Shown here: in pieces, positions 6,677-13,440 of the stretch | Numbering within the stretch: position 1 is the stretch's first letter | How the letters are laid out: every line of letters begins with the position of its first letter | From: an uncultured Oscillospiraceae bacterium | Lineage (GTDB): Bacteria; Bacillota; Clostridia; Oscillospirales; Oscillospiraceae | DNA length: 27,700 bases | Assembly: GCA_944385595.1 (NCBI GenBank) | Contig: CALWXY010000111.1 | Location: 1 to 27,700, forward strand | Direction: 5' to 3' | The notes under the pieces: model-generated | Database searches by the model: none | What the model saw: only the letters and a program-made list of their open reading frames with translations | Told to the model about the DNA's origin: nothing | Made by a program: the position numbers and the translations under genes

Positions 6677-7587
6677 ATACGTCTGTAAGCCTCGCGGGAG
6701 TGCGGCTGGATAACCCCGTCATCCCGGCGAGCGGCACCTTCGGCTTCGGATACGAGTTCGCCGAGATTTACGATATCAACTGCCTCGGCAGCATATCCAT
6801 AAAGGGCACGACCCGCGAGCCGCGCTTCGGCAACCCCACGCCGCGCATAGCCGAGTGCGCCTCGGGACTGCTCAACAGCGTCGGCCTGCAAAACCCCGGC
6901 ATAGACAGGGTCATAGCCGAGGAGCTGCCGAAGCTCAGAAAATGCTTCAAAAAGCCCATTATCGCCAACATCAGCGGCTTCTCGCTCGACGAGTACGTCG
7001 AGTGCTGTGAGCGCATGGATAAGGAGGAGCAGGTCGAGATACTCGAGGTCAACATCAGCTGCCCCAATGTCCACGGCGGCGGCATGAGCTTCGGCACCTG
7101 CCCGGAGTCCGCCGCGGAGGTGACGCGCGCCGTCAAGGCCGTCACGAAAAAGCCGGTGTTCATAAAGCTCACGCCGAACGTCACCGATATCTGCGCCGTC
7201 GCCAGAGCATGTGAGGACGCCGGGGCCGACGGCATAAGCATGATAAACACTCTGCTCGGCATGCGCCTCGATTTGCGGCGCAGAAAGCCGCTCCTCGCCA
7301 ATGTGACCGGCGGCCTCTCCGGCCCCGCGGTCTTCCCGGTGGCGCTGAGAATGGTGTACCAGGTCTACGAGGCCGTGAGCATACCCATAATAGGCATGGG
7401 CGGCGTGTCCAGCGCAGAGAACGTGCTGGAGATGATGCTCGCGGGCGCCTCGGCGGTGCAGATAGGCGCGATGAACCTCGTCGAGCCTTATGCCTGCCGC
7501 GATATAGCGAAGCAGCTGCCCGCCGTCATGGAGAAATACGGGATAACAGATTTAAAGAGCATTACAGGAGGAGCACACAATGGGTAA
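6670..7587 (+). CDS. pyrD: dihydroorotate dehydrogenase B (NAD+), catalytic subunit
   Basis: Oxidises dihydroorotate to orotate in the class 1B PyrD2-PyrK2 complex. 305 residues, usual length. FMN lysine in SISIKGTT (Lys46); NSVGLQNPG (69-77); catalytic cysteine Cys131 in NISCPNVHGGG, the class 1 base; phosphate loop GMGGVSSAENVLEM followed by AGASAVQIG near the C-terminus. ATG at 6670 follows GGGAGG. The last eight bases overlap pyrF. The neighbouring PyrK confirms class 1B rather than the fumarate-using 1A enzyme. Confidence 0.96.
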   Translation: MVDTSVSLAGVRLDNPVIPASGTFGFGYEFAEIYDINCLGSISIKGTTREPRFGNPTPRIAECASGLLNSVGLQNPGIDRVIAEELPKLRKCFKKPIIANISGFSLDEYVECCERMDKEEQVEILEVNISCPNVHGGGMSFGTCPESAAEVTRAVKAVTKKPVFIKLTPNVTDICAVARACEDAGADGISMINTLLGMRLDLRRRKPLLANVTGGLSGPAVFPVALRMVYQVYEAVSIPIIGMGGVSSAENVLEMMLAGASAVQIGAMNLVEPYACRDIAKQLPAVMEKYGITDLKSITGGAHNG

Positions 7588-8278
7588 AGACGTCATCATA
7601 GCCTGCGACTTCCCCTCCGGCGGCGAGGCGCTGGCATTTCTCAGCAATTTCCGCGATGAGAAGCCCTACGTCAGAGTCGGCATGGAGCTGTTCTATGCCT
7701 CCGGCGCGCAGATAGTGCGCGAGATAAAGGCGAGAGGCCACAAGATTTTCCTCGACCTCAAGCTGCACGATATACCGAATACAGTGAAGTCCTCGATGGC
7801 CGTGCTGTCGGCGCTGGACGTCGACATGGTGAACCTGCACGCCGCGGGCACCCGCGCCATGATGGAGGCGGCGCTGGAGGGGCTCATGCGCCCTGACGGC
7901 ACCAGGCCCCTGCTCATAGCCGTCACCCAGCTCACCTCGACCAGCCAGGAGCGTATGCGCGACGAGCTGCTCATAGACCTGCCTCTGGAGGAGGTCGTCC
8001 TCCGCTACGCCGAGAACGCCGCAAAGTCGGGACTCGACGGCGTCGTCTGCTCGCCGCTGGAGGCCGCGAGCGTGCACAGCCGCTGCGGCTCGAAGTTCCT
8101 CACGGTGACGCCGGGCGTCCGCTTTGCCGACGGCGACGTTGGCGACCAGGTTCGCATAGCCACCCCGGCGAGGGCAAAGGAGCTCGGCAGCGACTATATA
8201 GTCGTCGGCCGCCCCATCACCCGTGCGGCCGACCCCGTCGAGGCCTACAGAAGATGCGTCCGCGAATTTGTCGGATAA
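7580..8278 (+). CDS. pyrF: orotidine 5'-phosphate decarboxylase
   Basis: Decarboxylates OMP to UMP, last step of the pathway. 232 residues. The catalytic array D-x-K-x-x-D is seen in FLDLKLHDIPNTV (Asp59, Lys61, Asp64), and the C-terminal phosphate loop in DYIVVGRPITRAADP. Start ATG follows AGGAGG lying inside the pyrD tail. A 19-base gap with AAGGAG leads to pyrE. Confidence 0.96.
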   Translation: MGKDVIIACDFPSGGEALAFLSNFRDEKPYVRVGMELFYASGAQIVREIKARGHKIFLDLKLHDIPNTVKSSMAVLSALDVDMVNLHAAGTRAMMEAALEGLMRPDGTRPLLIAVTQLTSTSQERMRDELLIDLPLEEVVLRYAENAAKSGLDGVVCSPLEAASVHSRCGSKFLTVTPGVRFADGDVGDQVRIATPARAKELGSDYIVVGRPITRAADPVEAYRRCVREFVG

Positions 8279-8297
8279 AATATAAAGGAGATATAGC

Positions 8298-8936
8298 ATG
8301 AAAAAGCTGATAGCCAAAGACCTGCTCTCCATAGGCGCGGTGTTTTTCCGCCCGGACGAGCCTTTCACCTGGGCGAGCGGCATAAAAAGCCCCGTCTACT
8401 GCGACAACCGCCTCACCCTCACCGACGTCAAGGTGCGCGGAGACGTGGAGAACGCGCTCGCGGAGAACGTCAAAAAATACTATCCCCAGTGCGAGGTGCT
8501 GATGGGCACCTCCACCGCAGGTATAGCCCACGCCGCCATCACCGGCCACATACTCGGCATGCCTATGGGCTACGTCCGCGGCAGCAATAAGGACCACGGC
8601 AGACAGAACCGCATAGAGGGCAAGCTCCTGCCGGGCCAGAAGGTCGTCGTCGTCGAGGATTTGATCTCCACCGGCGGCAGCGTCATAGACGTCGTCCGCG
8701 CCCTGCGCGAGGCCGGCGCCGAGGTGCTCGGCGTCGTCAGCATATTCACCTACGGCATGAAAAAGGGCCTCGAGCGCCTCGCCGAGGAGAACGTCAAGAA
8801 CATCAGCCTCACCGACTTCGACACCATAGCCGCCGTCGCCGCCGAGGAGGGCTATATAAAGCACGAGGATATCGAGCGCCTCATCGCCTTCCGCGACAAC
8901 CCCAGCGACGAGAGCTGGATCGGAGGCGCCAAATGA
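8298..8936 (+). CDS. pyrE: orotate phosphoribosyltransferase
   Basis: Joins orotate to PRPP to form OMP. 212 residues. The PRPP motif is VVVVEDLISTGGS (116-128); the flexible-loop lysine/histidine segment is RGSNKDHGRQNRIEG (94-108); the substrate loop is FTWASGIKSPVYCDNR (23-38). It is of the longer PyrE form that runs past the core with an extra C-terminal helix. ATG 8298 follows AAGGAG. Stop overlaps the pyrB start by four bases. Confidence 0.95.
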   Translation: MKKLIAKDLLSIGAVFFRPDEPFTWASGIKSPVYCDNRLTLTDVKVRGDVENALAENVKKYYPQCEVLMGTSTAGIAHAAITGHILGMPMGYVRGSNKDHGRQNRIEGKLLPGQKVVVVEDLISTGGSVIDVVRALREAGAEVLGVVSIFTYGMKKGLERLAEENVKNISLTDFDTIAAVAAEEGYIKHEDIERLIAFRDNPSDESWIGGAK

Positions 8937-9847
8937 GACACCTCATCGATATACTCGACCTCAGCACCGCGGAGATAGATGAGCTCATAGCCAAGGCCAA
9001 CGAGATCATCGCAAACCCCGCCGCCTTCGCCCACAAGTGCGACGGCAAGATCCTCGCGACGCTGTTCTTCGAGCCGAGCACCCGCACCCGCCTGAGCTTC
9101 GAGTCCGCCATGCTGCGCCTCGGCGGCGAGGTGCTGGGCTTTTCGGAGGCCAGCTCCTCCTCCGCCGCCAAAGGCGAGAGCGTGAGCGACACCATCCGCA
9201 CCGTGAGCTGCTACTCCGACATCATCGCAATGCGCCACCCCAAGGAGGGCGCGCCTATGGTCGCGGCCATGAAGTCGGGCGTGCCCATCATAAACGCGGG
9301 CGACGGCGGCCACAACCACCCGACCCAGACGCTCACCGACCTGCTCACCATCCAGCGCGAGAAGGGCAGACTCAGCAATATGACCGTCGGCCTCTGCGGC
9401 GACCTCAAGTTCGGCCGCACCGTGCACTCACTCATCTGCGCCATGAGCCGCTATGAGAACGTCCGCTTCGTCTGCATCTCCCCGCAGGAGCTGGTCATAC
9501 CCGAGTACCTGCGCCAGGACGTGCTCAGAAAGCAGGGCATAGACTTCGTCGAGACCCAGGATTTAGAGTCCGTCATGCCGGAGCTGGACGTGCTGTACAT
9601 GACCCGCGTGCAGCGCGAGCGCTTCTTCAACGAGGCCGACTACATCCGCCTCAAGGACAGCTATATACTCAACCTCGCCAAGCTCGCGAACGCGAAGGAG
9701 GACCTCAGCATACTGCACCCGCTGCCCCGCGTGAACGAGATCTCCACCGAGGTCGACGACGACCCGCGCGCCTGCTACTTCAAGCAGGTCGCCTGCGGCC
9801 GCTTTATCCGCATGGCTCTTATTATGAAAATGCTGGGGGTGGAATGA
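8933..9847 (+). CDS. pyrB: aspartate carbamoyltransferase, catalytic subunit
   Basis: Joins carbamoyl phosphate and aspartate, the committed step. 304 residues. The carbamoyl-phosphate site FFEPSTRTRLSFE (45-57) and the 80s loop SSSSAAKGES (74-83, donated to the neighbouring active site) are intact, as are HNHPTQ and HPLPRVNEI. It is followed after one base by pyrI, so the enzyme is expected to be the dodecameric, allosterically regulated type and not the bare trimer typical of Bacillus. Confidence 0.96.
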   Translation: MRHLIDILDLSTAEIDELIAKANEIIANPAAFAHKCDGKILATLFFEPSTRTRLSFESAMLRLGGEVLGFSEASSSSAAKGESVSDTIRTVSCYSDIIAMRHPKEGAPMVAAMKSGVPIINAGDGGHNHPTQTLTDLLTIQREKGRLSNMTVGLCGDLKFGRTVHSLICAMSRYENVRFVCISPQELVIPEYLRQDVLRKQGIDFVETQDLESVMPELDVLYMTRVQRERFFNEADYIRLKDSYILNLAKLANAKEDLSILHPLPRVNEISTEVDDDPRACYFKQVACGRFIRMALIMKMLGVE

Positions 9848-9848
9848 G

Positions 9849-10274
9849 ATGATAGTAAACCCGATCAGAGACGGCATAGTCCTCGACCACATCACCGCCG
9901 GAAAGGCGATGGAGATATACAGGATCCTCGACCTCGACAAGCTCGACTGCACCGTCGCCATCATCAAAAATGCCGACAGCGTGAAGATGGGCAAAAAGGA
10001 TATACTCAAAATCTGCGAGGTCATAGACATAGACCTCGATGTGCTGGGCTATATAGACCCCGGCATAACGGTCAATATCATACGCGACGGGGTGAAGGTC
10101 AACCGCTTCCACCTCGAGCTGCCTGAGACGGTGACGAACGTCATCCACTGCCAGAACCCGCGGTGCATCACCTCGGTGGAGCAGGAGCTGCCGCACACCT
10201 TCCGCCTCACGGACAGGGAGAAGGGCGTCTATCGCTGCATCTACTGCGAGACGATGGCCAAAAACAAGCTCTGA
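9849..10274 (+). CDS. pyrI: aspartate carbamoyltransferase, regulatory subunit
   Basis: 141 residues, binds nucleotide effectors in the N-terminal domain and the PyrB trimer through a C-terminal zinc domain. The four zinc ligands are Cys101 and Cys106 (CQNPRC) and Cys130 and Cys133 (CIYC). The nucleotide-site pattern VNPIRDGIVLDHITAGKA (3-20) is well kept. Feedback inhibition by pyrimidine nucleotides is expected from the family and may stand in for absent transcriptional attenuation. Last gene of the operon. Confidence 0.95.
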   Translation: MIVNPIRDGIVLDHITAGKAMEIYRILDLDKLDCTVAIIKNADSVKMGKKDILKICEVIDIDLDVLGYIDPGITVNIIRDGVKVNRFHLELPETVTNVIHCQNPRCITSVEQELPHTFRLTDREKGVYRCIYCETMAKNKL

Positions 10275-10280
10275 CAGCGC

Positions 10281-10316
10281 AAAAAGCTCCGGGCACAACA
10301 GCGCCCGGAGCTTTTT
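10281..10316 (+). terminator. intrinsic terminator of the pyr operon
   Basis: Stem AAAAAGCTCCGGGC (10281-10294) with GCCCGGAGCTTTTT (10303-10316), eight-base loop, ending in five T residues just after the pyrI stop. Confidence 0.9.
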
Positions 10317-10594
10317 GACACCGTCGCGCCCCGCGCCATTAACGGTGCATTTACTGCACAGATGCTGTATGAAATCGCGCTTTAAAGCCCGAAAAAACTG
10401 TAAAGACACATGTAATGCCCATGTAAAATCGAGGTTTTTTCAGGTAATAAGTGACATTGCTGCAAAAAACGCACGATTAAACAATGTGAGCGCACGATAG
10501 AAACCGACTGTTTAGAGGAGTCGGATAGACTCTAAATAGAGGAACAGTAAGCTTTTTAACGATACGGCCAGAACAAAACAGAGGTGATTCAGCA
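10317..10594 (+). promoter_or_regulatory. AT-rich control region upstream of the XRE gene
   Basis: About 280 bases without a supported gene, clearly richer in A+T than its neighbours. It holds: an inverted repeat GTGCA-TTTAC-TGCAC (10345-10359); three TGTAA copies at 10399, 10411 and 10422, spaced 12 and 11 bases; a direct repeat CGCACGAT at 10470-10477 and 10491-10498, 21 bases apart, two helical turns; and an inverted repeat TTTAGAG / CTCTAAA (10511-10517, 10530-10536). These are typical operator geometries. I could not pick a convincing -35/-10 pair. Confidence 0.5.
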
Positions 10595-10597
10595 GTG

Positions 10598-10924
10598 ATG
10601 GGATTTGGAGAAAAAATCAAAGAACGCAGGTGGCAGATGGGCATGACCCAGAAGGAATTGGCTGACAGATTGGGTGTCACCGGCTCAGCCATATCCTCAT
10701 ATGAAAACAACACTCGTCTGCCTTCATTTGAAATTCTCATTAAGATGAGCAGGGTGTTCCACATGAGCACCGACGAGCTGCTCGGCTGCGCCGAGACCGA
10801 CGGCTCTGTGCTTATGGATATCTCCGGCCTCACTGATGAACAGAGGAAAACAGTGCTGCAGATGGTTGAGGCCTATTGCCGCTTTAATGAGATAAGTCGA
10901 GTGCTGTCGAAAGACGACCGGTAA
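10598..10924 (+). CDS. XRE-family helix-turn-helix regulator
   Basis: 108 residues. The N-terminal half is a Cro/CI-type helix-turn-helix: MGMTQKELADRLGVTGSAISSYENNTRLPSFEILIKMSRVF, with the recognition helix in GVTGSAISSYENN. The short C-terminal part (LTDEQRKTVLQMVEAYCRF) resembles a dimerisation helix; no sensor or peptidase domain is present. ATG 10598 is ten bases from GAGGTGA (10581-10587); a GTG at 10595 is closer and also possible. Codon use is less GC-rich than in the flanking genes, hinting at acquisition or at relaxed constraint. Lying between a patterned upstream region and spo0A, it may regulate itself and possibly spo0A; that is inference. A perfect Spo0A box sits within its 3' end. 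Confidence 0.88.
   Translation: MGFGEKIKERRWQMGMTQKELADRLGVTGSAISSYENNTRLPSFEILIKMSRVFHMSTDELLGCAETDGSVLMDISGLTDEQRKTVLQMVEAYCRFNEISRVLSKDDR
10905..10911 (+). promoter_or_regulatory. Spo0A box inside the 3' end of the XRE gene
   Basis: TGTCGAA, exact match to the Spo0A core TGNCGAA, about 275 bases before the spo0A start codon. Confidence 0.45.
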
Positions 10925-10997
10925 TTTCTACTTAAATCTGCATCTCCTCCGAATTTTTTCTACTATTTTCGAGCAAACGACGGCTTAAACCCATGGT

Positions 10998-11004
10998 TTC
11001 GACA
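10998..11004 (-). promoter_or_regulatory. Spo0A box upstream of spo0A
   Basis: TTCGACA on plus, that is TGTCGAA on minus, an exact core match about 75 bases before the -35 element. A one-mismatch copy (TGTAGAA) follows at about 11022. The arrangement suits autoregulation of spo0A. Confidence 0.55.
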
Positions 11005-11055
11005 TAAAACCTGTGAATTCTTGTAGAAAACGGCGAAATATGTAGACAAAAATAT

Positions 11056-11067
11056 GTGAAATTTCAC
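11056..11067. promoter_or_regulatory. 12-bp perfect palindrome upstream of the spo0A promoter
   Basis: GTGAAATTTCAC, perfectly self-complementary, ending nine bases before the -35 element. Its binding protein is unknown; the neighbouring XRE regulator is one candidate. Confidence 0.45.
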
Positions 11068-11076
11068 TAATTTTTG

Positions 11077-11105
11077 TTGCAAGTGCTCGCGAGATGTGGT
11101 AAATT
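11077..11105 (+). promoter_or_regulatory. vegetative promoter of spo0A
   Basis: TTGCAA (11077-11082), 17-base spacer, TAAATT (11100-11105), giving a leader of about 65 bases. No obvious sigma-H element was found. Confidence 0.6.
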
Positions 11106-11179
11106 AAAAACCACAGCGGGACATGCAAGAGAGATACAGGAGCTCGTCAATAGGAAGAATTCGGAGGAGAAATTTGTCT

Positions 11180-11962
11180 ATGGAAAGCAAGCTGCGTATA
11201 CTGATTGCGGATTCCAACGAGGATTTCCGCACCATACTTACGGAGGTAATAGCCGACGAGGAGGACATGACGGTGGTCGCCGCCGCGACCGACGGGCGCG
11301 AGGCCCTCGCCCTTGTGCGCGAGCAGCGGCCGGATGTGCTGCTCATGGACCTCGTCCTGCCGAAGCTGGACGGCCTCGGCGTTTTGCAGCAGCTCCCGGA
11401 GACGGGGGTGAAGCCGGCGGTGGTGGTGGCCTCCGCCTTCGTGACCGACAGCGTGATGGCGAAGTGCTCGGAGCTCGGCGCCACGCTGTTTGTCTCGAAG
11501 CCCTGCGACACGGCCACCATACTCAGCCGCATACGCCTCGCCTGCGACATGGCGAAGCGCAGCGCGCAGCCGGCTCAGCGCGATTACCCCGAGGGGCGCA
11601 GCGAGCCGAGCCTGGAGGCCATGGTCACCGAGGTGATTCACGAGATCGGCGTCCCGGCCCACATAAAGGGCTACCAGTATCTGCGCGAGGCCATCATCCT
11701 TGCTGTGAATGACATGGACGTCATAAATGCCGTCACCAAAGTGCTCTACCCCGCGGTGGCGAAGAAATACGGCACGACGCCCTCGCGCGTCGAGCGCGCC
11801 ATACGCCACGCGATTGAGGTCGCGTGGGACAGAGGCGACCTCGAGACGCTTCAGAAGTTTTTCGGCTACACCGTGTCGAATATCAAGGGTAAGCCGACAA
11901 ATTCGGAGTTCATCGCCATGATAGCCGACTGCCTCAGCCTCCGCCGCAAGGCCGCAAGATGA
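11180..11962 (+). CDS. spo0A: sporulation master regulator Spo0A
   Basis: Response regulator that, when phosphorylated, commits the cell to sporulation. From ATG 11180 it has 260 residues (B. subtilis 267). Receiver domain 1-125: phosphorylated Asp57 in LLMDLVLPKLDG, switch Ser85 in VVVASAF, Lys107 in FVSKPCD. The C-terminal DNA-binding domain shows the family signature GYQYLREAIILAVNDMDVIN and the recognition helix TPSRVERAIRHAIEVAW. The first acidic-pocket Asp (Asp11) is kept but the next residue is Ser rather than Asp. GGAGGA (11163-11168) is 11 bases from this ATG but 5 from an in-frame TTG at 11174, so the protein may begin two residues earlier. Upstream open frame is not needed. Spo0A boxes and a sigma-A-like promoter precede it. 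Confidence 0.96.
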   Translation: MESKLRILIADSNEDFRTILTEVIADEEDMTVVAAATDGREALALVREQRPDVLLMDLVLPKLDGLGVLQQLPETGVKPAVVVASAFVTDSVMAKCSELGATLFVSKPCDTATILSRIRLACDMAKRSAQPAQRDYPEGRSEPSLEAMVTEVIHEIGVPAHIKGYQYLREAIILAVNDMDVINAVTKVLYPAVAKKYGTTPSRVERAIRHAIEVAWDRGDLETLQKFFGYTVSNIKGKPTNSEFIAMIADCLSLRRKAAR

Positions 11963-11972
11963 GGAAAAAATC

Positions 11973-12001
11973 AGCCCGGGATTTCCCGGGCTGTTTTTTT
12001 A
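11973..12001. terminator. bidirectional terminator between spo0A and the hlyIII gene
   Basis: AGCCCGGG (11973-11980) pairs with CCCGGGCT (11985-11992), with A residues on the left and a T run on the right; it serves both convergent genes. Confidence 0.9.
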
Positions 12002-12646
12002 TTAAAGATAGCAAATTTGTATCACATAGAAGTAGTGGAGTATGCTCCCCGCGAGGACGAAGAGATGCCAGACGAAGTGCATGTATTTCGTGCTGGTCAT
12101 GGCGTAAAATATGATGCCGACGGTGTAGGCGACGCCGCCGCCGATGAGCAGCGCGAGCTGCGCGGGGGTCGAGACCTCGAGCAGCGGCCTGATGGCGAGT
12201 ATGGCCATCCAGCCCATGACGACGTACAGCACCATGCTGAGCTTTTTGAAGCGCTCAAGGCTCACGATGTTGCAGACTATGCCGAGTGTGGCGCAGGCGG
12301 CGATGACGGCGAACAGCGGTATGCCTATGCTGTCGCGCAGGGCGACGAGCGTAATCGGCGCGTAGGTGCCCGCGATGAGCAGGAAGATTGAGCAGTGGTC
12401 GAATACCCGGAGAATTTTTTTAAGCCCCGGATTCCGCACGGCGTGGTAGATGCACGAGGCCGTGTACAGCACGGTGAGGCTCAGGCCGTAGATGATGGCG
12501 CCGGCGAGGCCCTGCGCTCCGGCGCAGGCCAGGTATATCATAATGGACGTCCCCGCGACGGCGAGCACTATGCCGGAGCCGTGGGATATGGCGTTGGCAA
12601 TCTCCTCGCCGAGGGTTTGAGGGCGCAGAACGGCGGTTCTCGTCAC
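12002..12646 (-). CDS. HlyIII/PAQR-family seven-helix membrane protein
   Basis: 214 residues with seven predicted transmembrane helices. The three PAQR metal-site motifs are present: SCIYHAV near the first third, FDHCSIFLLIAGTY in the middle, and HFVWHLFVLAGSILH near the end, which supply Ser, His, Asp and the H-x3-H pair. Eukaryotic relatives are adiponectin receptors with hydrolase (ceramidase-like) activity; bacterial members were named after haemolysin III but most are thought to act on membrane lipid homeostasis. The start is taken as GTG 12644-12646, nine bases after AGGAG; a TTG three codons upstream would lie too close to that site. Divergent from the DUF1836 regulator and controlled by a promoter overlapped by a palindrome. 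Confidence 0.9.
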   Translation of the reverse strand: MTRTAVLRPQTLGEEIANAISHGSGIVLAVAGTSIMIYLACAGAQGLAGAIIYGLSLTVLYTASCIYHAVRNPGLKKILRVFDHCSIFLLIAGTYAPITLVALRDSIGIPLFAVIAACATLGIVCNIVSLERFKKLSMVLYVVMGWMAILAIRPLLEVSTPAQLALLIGGGVAYTVGIIFYAMTSTKYMHFVWHLFVLAGSILHYFYVIQICYL

Positions 12647-12677
12647 AATAATCAACTCCTTAAATCAAATACCGCAT

Positions 12678-12700
12678 AATCTAGTATGCGATACTAGATT
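12678..12700. promoter_or_regulatory. palindromic operator over the hlyIII promoter
   Basis: Perfect inverted repeat AATCTAGTAT-GCG-ATACTAGATT, ten-base arms with a three-base centre. It overlaps the -10 and start point of the hlyIII promoter, a repressor position. The adjacent DUF1836 protein is the natural candidate to bind it. Confidence 0.65.
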
Positions 12701-12724
12701 AGCACATATGCGTTAACATTTCAA
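12696..12724 (-). promoter_or_regulatory. promoter of the hlyIII gene
   Basis: On minus, TTGAAA (plus 12719-12724), 17-base spacer, TAATCT (plus 12696-12701). The -10 lies inside the palindrome. Confidence 0.6.
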
Positions 12725-12758
12725 GAGGGCGCGGCAAAAAATAATCTTGCCGGGGATA

Positions 12759-12788
12759 TTGAAGACAGGGAGTGCGATATGTTATAAT
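12759..12788 (+). promoter_or_regulatory. promoter of the DUF1836 gene
   Basis: TTGAAG (12759-12764), 18-base spacer, TATAAT (12783-12788), about 50 bases before the ATG. Confidence 0.6.
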
Positions 12789-12837
12789 ATGTACCAATTC
12801 AGCTTATGCTATACAAGTCGAAGCAGGAGGGCGAGAT

Positions 12838-13404
12838 ATGGACGAGAAAGAGGCCAGATACCGCGAGCAGGTGACGGAGTGGGCGGAAGTGATGGAGGCC
12901 CACGCCCTGCCCGACTGGGAGGATTTTCCGGAGCTGGAGCTGTATATGGACCAGGTTGTCATACTCGCGTCCCAGTATATGAGCCACCTCGGCCCGATGC
13001 TCGGCGAGGACAAGCCGGTCACGCCGGCCATGATAAACAATTATGTCAAGATGGGGCTGCTCGCCCCGCCGGTGAAAAAGCGCTACCGCCGCACGCATCT
13101 GGCCTGCCTGGTGATGATATGCGTGCTCAAGCGCTCGCTCACCATGGCGGCCATACAGCGCCTCATGCCGCCCGGCATGGACGAGGCGGAGATAGAGCGC
13201 CTCTACCGCTCGTTCCGCCGCAACCGCAGCCGCGGCATTGAGTACGTCGCGAAGCAGGTGCACGAGTGGGACGGCGAGATCTTCCACAGCGAGCCTGAGG
13301 AGGACGACAGGGCGTTCATCATCCGCCTCGCGGTGATGGCGAATCTGTTCAAGATATCGGCTGAAAAGCTCACCGGCGCGGAGCCTGAGAGCAAAAAGAA
13401 ATAA
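12838..13404 (+). CDS. DUF1836-family putative DNA-binding regulator
   Basis: 188 residues. The central part PVTPAMINNYVKMGLLAPPVKKRYRRTHLACLVMICVLK is the DUF1836 hallmark; it looks like a MerR-type winged helix-turn-helix in which NNYVKMGLL and the KKRYRRTHLA wing contact DNA. The first 60 residues are acidic and the C-terminal part is helical (FIIRLAVMANLFKISAEKL). Function of the family is not established. ATG 12838 lies seven bases after AGGAGG; upstream in-frame starts fall before or within the promoter and are excluded. It is divergent from hlyIII with a perfect palindrome between them, which suggests it regulates that gene. Confidence 0.85.
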   Translation: MDEKEARYREQVTEWAEVMEAHALPDWEDFPELELYMDQVVILASQYMSHLGPMLGEDKPVTPAMINNYVKMGLLAPPVKKRYRRTHLACLVMICVLKRSLTMAAIQRLMPPGMDEAEIERLYRSFRRNRSRGIEYVAKQVHEWDGEIFHSEPEEDDRAFIIRLAVMANLFKISAEKLTGAEPESKKK

Positions 13405-13406
13405 TC

Positions 13407-13440
13407 AAGTCCGGCGCTTTTTCTAAAAAGCGCCGGACTT
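13407..13440. terminator. bidirectional terminator enclosing the stop codon of the MocR gene
   Basis: Perfect 16-base arms 13407-13422 and 13425-13440 with a central CT. The minus-strand gene's TAG stop (13423-13425) is at the tip, so its last codons form half of the stem. Confidence 0.85.

Noticed and set aside
5899..7074. 391-codon open frame on the minus strand
   Set aside because: Antisense shadow of pyrK and pyrD.
11123..11179. Longer N-terminus for Spo0A
   Set aside because: The extra residues are basic and unlike any Spo0A; the receiver begins at the ATG following GGAGGA.
12772..12837. Longer N-terminus for the DUF1836 protein (GTG at 12772)
   Set aside because: That start lies before the -10 of the gene's own promoter; ATG 12838 has an ideal AGGAGG.
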